Shown here: positions 55,034-64,000 of the stretch, one piece after another | Layout: the number at the start of each line of letters is the position of its first letter | Numbering within the stretch: position 1 is the first letter of the stretch | DNA from: Rugalucina vietnamica | Taxonomy: Eukaryota; Mollusca; Bivalvia; Lucinida; Lucinidae | Direction: 5' to 3' | Length of the DNA: 64,000 bases | NCBI GenBank assembly: GCA_964017185.1 | Contig: OZ024872.1 | Span: forward strand, 58,707,817-58,771,816 | The notes under the pieces: model-generated | Databases searched by the model: none | What the model was told of the DNA's origin: nothing | What the model saw: the letters and a program-made list of their open reading frames with translations, nothing else | Made by a program: the position numbers and the translations under genes

Positions 55034-57466
55034 ATGATGTTCATTTGTTTTATTTTGCTTATGCTCTCGCTGGCTGAGAAAATTGTTTGCAAGGAGATAA
55101 CCACATTATCATGTGGCTCGCAGGAGCAGTGTCGCTGCGAAGCAAATACACTGGATTGCTTCTTTGTAGATGTAAAGTTCGATCTACCCAGTAAAGTAGA
55201 GCTTCCTGAGCAGATTAGTTCAGTCGTGATCCTTGGCAGAAATTATACAATTGACATTACAGATAACGTACACAATGAAACGTGGTCACAAGTGAGGCAT
55301 TTGACAATAATTGGAAGCAGTGGAAGAGAGGGCTTGAAACTGCCACTCACATTTACCGAGAAGTTAACAAATATTACGACTTTGGTGATAAGAAATTCCA
55401 ACCTCAGTGCTATTGCAAGCGGTGCATTTTCGAAGATGAATAAAATTATAGAAATAGATATATCAAATAATAGCTTCCTTAACATTATAGAAGTTGAGAA
55501 GGGACTGCAGAATTTCACATCAAGAAGCCTTAAACTATTTAACATAAGTGCAATACACAATGCAGAAAACATGAATCTGTTTACAGTTACCAGAGGTTTA
55601 TTTCATCCTATATGTTCAGTTGAAATATTAGACATGAGTTGGACTAGGGCCTTTTCATTGGATGCTTCTTTTGACATGATGCCTAATTTGACTTGTTTTA
55701 ACATGTCTGGAACTTATATATTTGGCCCAGACAACTGTTTTTCAACCTTGAATAGACTGCCAAGAATTGAAACACTGGCTATGGACCATTGGCCAACGCT
55801 TGCAAGAAACGGTGATGTATCATTTAGTCCATATAACCATTATATAGTTCGACGAGCGTCAGTCAATTGTCCTGCAGCGTCATTTAAAGACAACAGAACA
55901 GGATGCATAATACTGCGGTCATCTATCAAACAGATTTACATGCGGAACGTTCAGTCTTTGAGTTTCTTCTTATCTTTCGAAAAGGGCTTTTGTGTTCTTG
56001 ACAACAATTTAGAAGTGTTCACAATTCGTGGATTGAAAACCAATGAACCGGTGAATATTATCAAAGGATTCCATAAACTTAAACTGTTTGACGTGTCTTA
56101 TATTGGCATTCATTTTACATTCGATGCTATCGAAGACATGCCTGCTCTGGAGACCTTCTTATCAGCAGGAAACAAGCTAAAAACAATTGAATCGTACCCA
56201 GAATTCGAGAAAATATTCGATAAGAACAAAAATTTAAAACGGATTGATTTAAGTGAAAACGAATTGAGTTATATACCTTACAATATGTTTAAGAATAATC
56301 TCCTGATTCAAGTACTTGATTTATCAAGAAATGTGCTAACGAATATAAAACTTAACTTTTCCGGACATCTTGATCTTAGGAAAATTAATCTGCATCACAA
56401 TAGACTTTTTACAATTGATGAAAGAGTACTAAACCATCTGGACTTCCTTTTTGACGAGGCAAAATCTGTCATAGATATAAATCTTGTCAAAAATGATTTC
56501 ATTTGCAATTGTGATAATATAAAGTTTGTCAAGTGGATCCACAGCACTAAACATGACGTTGAGGAGCGAGACAACCTACTCTGCAGCAATTCATTCTCCG
56601 AGGCTATACGTGTAATAACGTTAGACACCGTAAAGCTAGAGAGAAATTGTTCTCACGCACTTATACACAACAAAGGAAATGACTCCCAAAACGAAGAACA
56701 TGATTCACCCGTTGTGATTTATATTGGAGTAAGTGTAGCTATTGCCACAGTTATTGTTCTTGTTGTAGTTAGTGTCTGCTTGTATCGTCGTGGAATATGT
56801 TATTTTCAATCGTGCAGACAACAAAAGAAGCCTGTAGCTTGCCGTGACTCTGATGGTTTGGAAGGCGTATCAACGATCACTCGGTCTGTAAACCTGGAAG
56901 AAGTACAATTATCTCAAACTTCGGAAACGTTCGTGTTAATGACAAATGGCATAACTTCACAGTGCAAAAGAAGACCTCAGTACACTGTGTTCATTGCATA
57001 TTGCCATGATGATGCAGAATTTGTAGTTCGCAAAATTTATGGTACGCTTGAAAAGTGTCTTCGTGAATTTCTACCTCATAAGAACAAGGATACTCTGACG
57101 CTTCTATATGATAAGAATTTCCTTCCTGGAGAAGATTTGGTTCAAATCTGTAAAGCTGCCGTTTATAATAGTTACGTTACTGTTGCCATCGTTTCAGATA
57201 ATTTTCTGAAAAGTGGATGGTGTAGTTACGAAATGCAAACTGCATTTGATGCAAACATTCCTATAATTCCAGTGTATTTAGGAAAATGTCAAGAAGAAGA
57301 TCTTTGTGGGATTTTCAAAGTCATTCATGATAGTAAAGTTAGACTCGTTTGGCCACAGGATACATTACACGAAGACTCAGTGTCGCAAAATGAAATTGAT
57401 TTTATCCACTGCCTTGCTTCAAGTATAACCACATATGTCAAAAAGTTTGATTCCAATATTTTATGA
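55034..57466 (+). CDS. Toll-like receptor, single-exon, 810 aa
   Basis: A type I membrane pattern-recognition receptor that should signal through TIR adaptors such as MyD88. The ATG follows an in-frame TAA directly (55031-55033), fixing the start. Order: signal peptide 1-19; N-terminal cysteine cluster C27, C33, C35, C42; leucine-rich repeats about 60-485 (clear at LVIRNSNLSAIASGAF, LKRIDLSENELSYIPYNMF, LIQVLDLSRNVLTNI, LRKINLHHNRLFTI); LRR C-cap with C491, C493, C517, C539; transmembrane helix about 560-584; ~65-residue linker; TIR domain about 648-800 with box 1 YTVFIAYCHDD, BB-loop region YDKNFLPGED (proline at 698), GWCSYEM and box 3 LVWP. One C-terminal cysteine cluster next to the membrane marks the single-cluster (vertebrate-like) class found in molluscs. 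The repeats between ~170 and 340 are irregular. Many N-x-S/T sites are present. The ligand cannot be inferred. Candidate AATAAA at 57861. Confidence 0.95.
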   Translation: MMFICFILLMLSLAEKIVCKEITTLSCGSQEQCRCEANTLDCFFVDVKFDLPSKVELPEQISSVVILGRNYTIDITDNVHNETWSQVRHLTIIGSSGREGLKLPLTFTEKLTNITTLVIRNSNLSAIASGAFSKMNKIIEIDISNNSFLNIIEVEKGLQNFTSRSLKLFNISAIHNAENMNLFTVTRGLFHPICSVEILDMSWTRAFSLDASFDMMPNLTCFNMSGTYIFGPDNCFSTLNRLPRIETLAMDHWPTLARNGDVSFSPYNHYIVRRASVNCPAASFKDNRTGCIILRSSIKQIYMRNVQSLSFFLSFEKGFCVLDNNLEVFTIRGLKTNEPVNIIKGFHKLKLFDVSYIGIHFTFDAIEDMPALETFLSAGNKLKTIESYPEFEKIFDKNKNLKRIDLSENELSYIPYNMFKNNLLIQVLDLSRNVLTNIKLNFSGHLDLRKINLHHNRLFTIDERVLNHLDFLFDEAKSVIDINLVKNDFICNCDNIKFVKWIHSTKHDVEERDNLLCSNSFSEAIRVITLDTVKLERNCSHALIHNKGNDSQNEEHDSPVVIYIGVSVAIATVIVLVVVSVCLYRRGICYFQSCRQQKKPVACRDSDGLEGVSTITRSVNLEEVQLSQTSETFVLMTNGITSQCKRRPQYTVFIAYCHDDAEFVVRKIYGTLEKCLREFLPHKNKDTLTLLYDKNFLPGEDLVQICKAAVYNSYVTVAIVSDNFLKSGWCSYEMQTAFDANIPIIPVYLGKCQEEDLCGIFKVIHDSKVRLVWPQDTLHEDSVSQNEIDFIHCLASSITTYVKKFDSNIL

Positions 57467-57489
57467 AGCTAATTTCTTAAGAATAACAT

Positions 57490-57670
57490 ATCAATGTAAT
57501 GTACACCCCCCTTATACCCCATTTTATATAGCAAAACTGGGGTATGCTGGGGTAAACCTGTGTTTTTCTTATTTTGGCTACAAAACATAGATTGTGGGTA
57601 CTTGTTAGAACCGCCTCGCGGTTCTGACGTGTACCACAATCTATGTTTTGAGCAAAATAAGAAAAATGCC
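57490..57670. mobile_element. Palindromic dispersed element, copy 2, in the TLR 3' region
   Basis: TACCCCATTTTATATAGCAAAACTGG-like lead, then a ~100-bp imperfect palindrome at 57559-57662: arms TTTTTCTTATTTTG..CAAAACATAGATTGTGG and its inverse, closed by AGAACCGCCTCGCGGTTCT. It begins about 25 bp after the stop codon and would lie in the transcript if the AATAAA at 57861 is used. Related to 27655-27842. Confidence 0.85.
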
Positions 57671-58194
57671 AAAAATGTGTGTGTGGTATGCTTTTGTAAC
57701 AAAAGAAATACATGTTTTGGTGTCAATGTTTCTCATCCATATACGATACGCTACATGTCTTAATATTTTTTCATGCACATTTAGAATTACTCCTCGGCAT
57801 TGTAATAATTAAAATGTTCCAAAACACATTTGGCCTTCGTGTTCATATTTATGCATTTGAAATAAACATTTCAGCGTAAATTTACTATTGCCAGCAAGCT
57901 CGAGTCTGTCATTGGGCGGACAAACGGCAGCCAACTAACAGGCAATCGCTATTTCTTGTGATTTATTTGAAAATCTTACAACTTTTACTGGGTTTGCATT
58001 TGCCAATTTATCTTAAAATGCACTTGCCCGTTAAATTGCCACAAAATTTTAGTGGAAGTTTATTGTCTTAGAACAAATAATAATGGAAAGTACAGATCCA
58101 ATTTCCATATAGCGAAAAAATGAAAGGAAGCAGCGCTCTTTAACACACACACATACATCACTTCACTTACTTATTTTATGATAAATTCTAAGGC
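57671..58194. other. TLR 3' UTR remainder and spacer
   Basis: AATAAA at 57861-57866 is the nearest strong polyadenylation signal to the receptor gene, giving a ~400-nt 3' UTR. Nothing else recognised. Confidence 0.45.
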
Positions 58195-59170
58195 ACTGGT
58201 AGGCATACGAAGTAAGTACCGGAATCTCCTCCAAAGGTGCAAGCGCATTCATCCCCATGGGTGAAATCACAATTGATATCACAGAGGTCCTAAAACTGCT
58301 AAATGGCCTGAAAGGAGGAGATGTGGCATCTGAGCCCGATGGCATGATTGCTAGGGTGTTAAAAGAATGTAGCTCTGAAAGTTCTCCCATCCTAGCCTTC
58401 ATCTACAATGAGTCGCTTGCTGTGTTAGCTGTACCAGTTAGTGTCCCTCAATGAGCGGTCTTGAGACCGGTCATCATTTTCTTGACTTCCAGAAAATAGT
58501 AGGTCATTTGTTCGCATCTTTACTGAAGATTGTATTTTGTACAGACACATTGAATCACTCGCGGATTGCCAGATTTTACAAGAAGACCTGAATAGTCTTG
58601 GATAGTCCTCAGCTTGAGTATGCAGCTAATACTTGGCACCCGGGGACAGAAATGGTGGAGAAAGTGCAGAGGACAGCAGCCAGGTGGACCCGCAGGCGAT
58701 GAAGAAGCAAGAGTGGCGTAAGCGATATGTACCAGACGAACTAGAGTGGCCATACCTCGAGGATCGCAGGTTGAAGTCTTCCTTAACGTTCTTTTACGCG
58801 ATTCATTCGGGTACAGTGTTTCATGATAAAATATTTGACCCCAAGAATAAATATTTGACCCCAGCACCCAACTCAAGGGATACCGGGTTATCCCATGATT
58901 TACAGAACAATATACATATGCTCTCCCTAGGACTATCCCATTGTGGAATACTCTACCTTCTTCAAGGGTCTCATCTTAGACTTGAATAATTCAAGGCTCT
59001 TATATAGTTCAAGGATTCATAGGTATACGTTTTAGTATACCTCTGTTTAGCTTCTTGTAAATAGTTAATGGTCCATCCCAAATGTTTCTCCCTACTTTGT
59101 TAAATTCAAAATTTAGCCACCCACCCCACACCTGATATGATGATCAGAAATTGGTCGACTCCGAGTACCC
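58195..59170 (+). pseudogene. Decayed, internally deleted LINE copy
   Basis: Plus-strand pieces match the LINE at 10953-13873 in order. 58257-58440 (MGEITIDITEVLKLLN, ARVLKECSSE, FIYNESL) covers its residues ~360-412; ~58525-58600 (DCILYRHIES, CQILQEDLNSL) covers ~604-628; 58610-58700 (QLEYAANTWHP, MVEKVQRTAARW) covers ~729-758; then the C-terminus and a 3' UTR with GCCACCCACCCCACACCTGA ending near 59170. Stops and deletions remove most of the reverse transcriptase, including the SGVPQG core. Confidence 0.9.
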
Positions 59171-59280
59171 AGATAGTGCCGTTGAAGCGCATCGTTGGTA
59201 AATGGTTAGCCGTTGGCAGTGTAATGTTGGGCCTACGTTGTGTCTACGTTGGTCCATTTGTGACACAAAATATGGTAAAT

Positions 59281-59991
59281 TTAAGGGGATGCCAATTGTC
59301 AAAATCTAATACTTGTATAAGGAGACTGGATATTCTTGTTACATTCTTGTATGAGTGATTCAAACATCAAATACAGATTGTATTATGCCCCACAACTCAG
59401 CTCCAGAGATCTCAGCAACACGCTTATCAGCATTGTTCAAGTTACTTCCTGGTTTGATTCCATTTTCATCCATCTGGCATGCTGGATAAATTTCACTAGA
59501 AGCCATCGCCATAAACATAATCTCCAGCTTCTTGGCTACAATCTTTGAAAGTATTCCGAACAAATATTCAATATTTTTGGAGAAATCATACTATTTACTG
59601 TATCTGCTGTAAAAGGTTTTCAGCACATATGATAAATACCATGTTTTCTTCAAGAAGAAATAATCTCTGAGTGACTAAACTTTCAAAGATTGTAGTCAGG
59701 CTTTTGGAAATCATGTTTATGGTGGTAACTATTAGTAAAATTTATCCAGCATGTCAGACAGATGAAAACGGAATCAAACCAACCAGGAAGTAACTTGAAC
59801 AATGCTGATAAGCGTGTTGCTGAGCCCTCTAGAGCTGAGTTGTTGGGCTTAAAATAATCTTAATTCGATGTTTGGATGACTCATACAAGAATGTTTCAAT
59901 AACATCCAGTCTCCTTGGTAAAAATGTTATTTTTCTTTATACAAGTAAAAAATATACAAGTATTACATTTTCACAATTGGCATCCCCTTAA
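59281..59991. mobile_element. ~0.7-kb foldback element (270-310-bp inverted arms)
   Basis: The left arm 59281-59550 (TTAAGGGGATGCCAATTGTC, CTTGTATGAGTGATTC, AACACGCTTATCAGCATTG, CTACAATCTTTGAAA) is repeated inverted at 59681-59991, separated by a 130-bp spacer. The right arm carries a ~40-bp extra segment. Single-copy inverted arms of this size are a foldback-type structure. No frame is conserved in both arms. Confidence 0.88.
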
Positions 59992-60029
59992 TTTTGACAG
60001 TCGAATTATACTTGAGTTACAAGATACAA

Positions 60030-60200
60030 TAAAAAGGCACAAGCAGGCAATGATCAGGAAATGGCGCAATCAGAAAGAAAATTCCACTCCAAAAACCGAG
60101 GTGGGAGAATTAGGTACTTATATACTAAGAAAACATATCGTAAGCTGAGTAAGCAGCTATTTCCCAACAGGTGACCACTCAGTAACCCAAACCTTACTTA
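60030..60200 (-). mobile_element. GFWSGN-family 3'-part fragment
   Basis: Minus strand: CTGAGTGGTCACCTGTTGGG, ATAGCTGCTTACTCAGC, AGTGGAATTTTCTTTCTG, CATTGCCTGCTTGTGCC. Same order as 50060-50225. Confidence 0.85.
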
Positions 60201-60480
60201 AATTAAGTCGACTTTAAATTTACAACATAATAAAATTAGCCATATGCTATTTTGTCGACAAACATTGATTAAAAACTGTACACACATGTATACATAGAAA
60301 ATGAAGAACATCACAGCATGCATCAATCCGTGAAAAATCCGTGTTTTGTCATGGGCGGAAAAGGCAGGGCAAGTCTGAAGAGCCCAGGTATTCACTACAT
60401 CACACCAGGCTATATACCAGAAAAAAAACGAAACAAGAGAAAACCAGTCGGCGCCCCTACTATAGCACAGATTACTTAAT
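60201..60480. other. Spacer, no feature recognised
   Basis: AT-rich, no supported gene. Confidence 0.35.
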
Positions 60481-60559
60481 CGTTTTGATAGAAATAGCAA
60501 TGTGCGTCGCCAGGGACTAATTTCCCTCCTGGCGTACCCTCTGGTGAAATATTGTCAAT

Positions 60560-60655
60560 TTGGCGTATCACCAGTGAACCATTCAGATTCAGACCTATGG
60601 TCTCTCCCTTACCGTGCGAGCACTCTACCATTGAGCTACCGAGCCACACGATCGA
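60560..60655 (-). repeat. tRNA-like relic
   Basis: On the minus strand GGCTCGGTAGCTCAATGGTA is a good tRNA 5' half with box A, and GAATGGTTCAC lies near the box B position. The 3' half is poor. SINE head or tRNA pseudogene. Confidence 0.5.
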
Positions 60656-60774
60656 CTGGTTACAAAAGCAACAAAACAAGCCGAGTTGCGAAACGACGAA
60701 CCTGTTTGTTTGTTTTCCTGTTACTCCCATCAATCAATTTCTGATTATTCTTGGGAGGTGTACATTGTACACTC

Positions 60775-61046
60775 CGGTGTGTTTGCAGGATGAGCCTACA
60801 TGCATGAGGATAGAACCTGTGTAGGGATCTTTAACCTGCACAGGGGATGGCTGTCCCTGCACAGGGGGCCTCCAGTTAACGTCCCGATCCGAAGGACGGC
60901 GCACTGTATCGTGTCATTCCTGCAAATGACACGAAGGGAAGCAAGCTCGGACCAACAAATTTTCCTCGCCGCCGGCGGGGATCGAACTCGGGACCTCTAG
61001 CACAAGAAGCCAGTGCGCTAACCACTCGGCTATCTCGCTTCCCTAG
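60775..61046 (-). mobile_element. tRNA-derived SINE, GTCCGAAGGACG body type
   Basis: Minus-strand head at 60970-61046 (GCGAGATAGCCGAGTGGTTA box A, GAGTTCGATCCCCGCC box B), followed by a body with CGTCCTTCGGATCGGGACGT and TGCACAGGTTAAAGATCC. Head and body are well preserved, including a CTTCTTGTGCTAGAG variable arm. Confidence 0.8.
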
Positions 61047-61049
61047 CCC

Positions 61050-62470
61050 GTTTCGGCTAATTTATGCCCATTCGTGCTATTTCGTTGGGCTGAAATAGAC
61101 CAATGAAAGGCGTGCTTTCATTGGATAATTTATTAGAAATCGACCAATCACTTTCCGTTTCGTATTTTAGCATCCAAAACGGACCCCATCCAAAATGGTT
61201 GACAGGAGGTCAAATCTAACATTACGTGGCAGAAAACTATGATTTTTGAATAAACTGTGGTCTCTTGTATGTGTTTGAAATATCATTTGCCTTATTTTTG
61301 ATGAACCTGAAAATTTTAAGTAAGATCTGCCAATCGTAAACTTCAAACAATCAGTGGTAAGCATCAAAATCAGATAGTTTACTGGGAGTTCTTCACATAA
61401 AAGATGAAGAAATAGCAGACCTTATTACTTACTAATTCGATCCTTGGTAGCGCTTATCCACCCGGTTCGTAGAATTACCAAAACACACCAAAACACCGGA
61501 ACACACTGGTAATTACCAAAACACACTTATTTTATTGGTAATTGGAAATGTGTAATGGCACAGGTGTCAGTATACAGAGTTCTCGATAACTCCAATCTGG
61601 GCGTATTTTTACGCGTGTTTTTCGTTTCGTACGCCTAAAATTCACTGCCATGGATTCTCGCTTACGCCATGTTTTTTTCTGGTGACGCGTCCAAAACTTT
61701 CCATAAATTACGTGAAAAAATGAGCTACAGCGGAAAGATCAAGGCAGAATAGCCGCAAGACATTGTTCAAAGATCAAGCAAGTGACTGCATGACACGTGC
61801 CACTGATGTGGGGAAGCAAGTAGGCGTGAACTAATTGTGCCCTTATCCAATCAGAGCGCAGTAAACTGACAATCAAGTTTTTGTTGATGGAGATTGACAG
61901 GTCAATTTTCACGGATCACAAATTTGTGTCGATTCAATGGATGTTTATTGTCAGGTCCTTATCTACACAAAGGGATGATAGGAAAACAAGATTTTGTTGA
62001 AAAATATTAATAGCGATCATTGAAGAAAGTGTTCGCAGATCTTTATGGTCGTCGTAATTTCGGTATGAAAACTCGCCACGGAATCGGAACAATGTACACA
62101 ATGGAGAGATAGTTTTCTGGTGCGATTTGTGTTTTTTTTTCATTCATTTCCAACCCTATTTGCATAGAAATTCTCTCAATGAGAGAATGTATCACAATTT
62201 CAGTTGCCTTTAAGAAATTCCGAATGAGAAATTGGCAGAAAAGAAGAGAAAAAAACCCACCTTTCTACCGCCACGAAAACTTATGACATTACATCTGTCC
62301 CCTTATAACACAGGCATATTTTTTATAGAGCAGTCTCTATCATCGGTATTGGCCTGAATTGCCTTCATGTGTGATAAAAAACACTCATTTATAAATTTTG
62401 GCTGCTTCAACTTCAGTAAAGTTGACAGAATCTTATCAATTATTTTGCGACGTCTGGAAAAACAAGTATT
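61050..62470. other. Gene-free stretch
   Basis: 61475-61540 has tandem AATTACCAAAACACAC words. The remainder has no recognised repeat or gene; frames at 61167-61367 and 61934-62143 lack supporting features. Confidence 0.35.
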
Positions 62471-62479
62471 GGCTTTTGT

Positions 62480-62524
62480 AAAAAAAAAAAAAAAAAAAAA
62501 AATTTTTTTTTTTTTTTTTTTTTT
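62480..62524. repeat. A23/T22 homopolymer palindrome
   Basis: A run of about 23 A is followed directly by about 22 T, a perfect palindrome that may be the fused tails of two opposing retroposons or an assembly-sensitive site. Confidence 0.9.
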
Positions 62525-62679
62525 GTTTTGTTTACAGGATGTACAAATTTTAGGTGGAATCCTAGTTGAGAAAAAAGTTATTGAAATATATTTATAAGGT
62601 AAAACTCCAAGTTTTCTTGGTCAAACTCCAAGTTTTCATTTCTGACTCCAACTTTTTCCAGTGATGGATTCTTAGAATC

Positions 62680-62905
62680 CTGTTTTCAAAATCCTAGTGA
62701 GAACTCTGGTATAGCGAACGGGAAGAGGTATGAGGTGTTAACATTATATAAGGCTTCTTTCATAGTGTCATAACTTGATGATAAGGTGTTAATTTTTGAC
62801 ATTATATGGCTTCTTTCATGAAGAGGAGGGATGGGGTGAATGGTTGGAAGTGCACATGTAATTATTTTGGACATTATAATGCTTCTTTCATAATGTATAG
62901 TGGTC
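62680..62905. repeat. Degenerate ACATTATA.GGCTTCTTTCAT repeat
   Basis: Three diverged units at about 62740, 62800 and 62872 sharing ACATTATA and GCTTCTTTCAT. No gene. Confidence 0.7.
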
Positions 62906-62930
62906 CTGAAAAGGACCGTTTTTGAGACAT

Positions 62931-63353
62931 TTAATCTCGGGAACCGCAGAATGTGAGTCTTATTCTAAAGAAGTATTTTCGAAGGCCACATTTTTTGCTG
63001 TCTTGTGTTGGTTCTGATAAATGGACCTTGTCGCTGTGGTAGTCTCTAGGATATCGTATGTCATGGAATTTGATGACCCGCGTGCCGTATTCCTTGAACA
63101 GTAACTTGTTTATAGCTTTTTTGTCGCTGTCGAACTTTGCTTTGGTTAGACCGCGGGGTTTACTTTTTGAAAAATCGCCTCGTGGTAGAATTTCTGAAAT
63201 ATACACTCGACGCACGTCAGTTTCTTCTAGCTTTTCTACCAGGTCATGGATGTTGTTGAAGATGACTTCTGGATGGGAGATGGGACTGATGTCGTTGCCG
63301 CCGATGGAGAGGAAGAAGTAGTCAGATTTTGCAGCGGCTTGTTTCATTTTTTT
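62931..63353 (-). pseudogene. SGNH-hydrolase-like fragment (probable LINE ORF1 esterase)
   Basis: The minus-strand frame (open 62931-63386) has FFLSIGGNDIS (SGNH block III, G-x-N-D) and HSDKVHLSE (block V D-x-x-H) before a stop at 62931. Block I (GDS) and the N-terminal half are missing: 5' of about codon 11 the frame is the end of another repeat (GCCCCCAACTTTGAAAAAG), so the first residues are not native. SGNH esterases are a known domain of CR1/L2-type LINE ORF1 proteins, which fits this LINE-rich window. A host or other mobile origin is possible. Confidence 0.7.
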
Positions 63354-64000
63354 ATGCCCCCAACTTTGAAAAAGTTGGAAGGGCATATTGCTTTCGGCTT
63401 GTCTGTCTGTCTGTCTGTGCGTCTGTTAACTTCTGAACCGTGAATGCTACGGTTTTGAAATTTCATATGCACATTCCTCATGAAAAAATAGTTGACCCGT
63501 ATTTTTTTTATGTCCGAGTTACGCCCCTTTTCTGAGTTATGTCCCTTTGAAAACAAAATTTGAAAATCTTGTGTGCAAGATATCTCAAAAAGTATTTAAG
63601 CTAGAGCCTTCATATTTGGTACACTTGTTTGAGCTGAGAAGTAGATGACCTGATTAACTTTTGAGAACTTTCTGTCAATTTTTGACAAAAATACGGAATT
63701 TTGAAATTTTGATTGATTTTTCCACTTTTCGGTGAAATTTGAAACTTTTGAATGGTGAATGCTAGGGTTTTGAAATTTCATATACACATTCCTCGTGAAA
63801 AAATAGTTGACCCGTATTTTTTGGTATGGCCAAGTTATGCCCCTTTTTTGAGTTATGTCCCTTTGAAAACAAAATTTGAAAATCTTGTGTGCAAGATATC
63901 TCCAAAAGTATTGAAGCTAGAGCCTTCATATTTGATACATTTGTTGGGGCTGAGAAGTAGATGACCTGATTAACTTTTGAGAACTTTCCGTCAAATTTTG
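63354..64000 (+). repeat. Dispersed repeat with 315-bp internal units, runs off the window
   Basis: Opens with an inverted pair ATGCCCCCAAC..GTTGGAAGGGCAT and (TCTG)n. Two ~315-bp units then share TGAATGCTA.GGTTTTGAAA, GAAAAAATAGTTGACCCG and TGTGTGCAAGATATCTC (63441 and 63756). Insertion broke the SGNH fragment. Class unknown. Confidence 0.8.

Noticed and set aside
60970..61046. Possible tRNA-Leu/Ser gene on the minus strand
   Set aside because: The head is continuous with a SINE body; no sign of an independent tRNA.

Overview
The window is animal nuclear DNA, most likely from a bivalve mollusc. The evidence is an AT-rich background, GT-AG introns, an intronless Toll-like receptor with one C-terminal cysteine cluster, a PSMC1 gene close to the human protein, and a dense load of tRNA-derived SINEs, hairpin-rich MITEs, Helitron-like non-autonomous elements and CR1/Jockey-type LINE copies of the kind common in bivalves. 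The species assignment is inference.

Layout. 1-640: degenerate ~50-bp tandem repeat. 1114-2082: two copies of a 484-bp tandem duplication. 2345-3222: a tRNA-SINE and a terminal-inverted-repeat (TIR) element. 3430-21757: an 18-kb island of 40-bp satellite. It runs in one orientation to 16760 and, after a ~0.5-kb junction, in the opposite orientation from ~17275. The first half is organised into ~1.08-kb higher-order blocks and holds three readable insertions: a 569-bp dispersed element, a 5'-truncated LINE with an open endonuclease/reverse-transcriptase frame, and a 593-bp MITE with TA target duplication. 21.8-36.9 kb: non-coding mosaic of a candidate transposon with repeated CAGTGCTGTCAC motifs, SINEs, Helitron-like repeats, MITEs and a GACGTC-rich stretch.

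36957-46601 (minus strand): a complete 12-exon PSMC1 (Rpt2, 26S proteasome ATPase) gene. I assembled it exon by exon; the frames close and give 441 residues. Its introns hold five copies of one hairpin MITE family, and one copy abuts an exon and supplies its splice-acceptor pyrimidine tract. Another copy is split by a second MITE flanked by TTAA. 46.6-54 kb: a minisatellite in the PSMC1 upstream region, a TIR element with large hairpins, LINE relics, a GATA microsatellite and dispersed elements.

55034-57466 (plus strand): a single-exon Toll-like receptor of 810 residues (signal peptide, leucine-rich ectodomain, one transmembrane helix, TIR domain), with a long palindromic element just after its stop codon. 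57.7-64 kb: a decayed LINE, a ~0.7-kb foldback repeat, tRNA-SINE relics and a truncated SGNH-hydrolase fragment broken by another repeat at the right edge.

Only two intact host genes are supported, a housekeeping proteasome ATPase and an innate immune receptor. They are unrelated neighbours. Most of the biology here is repeat biology: satellite structure, nested insertions with diagnosable target sites, and mobile DNA built into intron boundaries.
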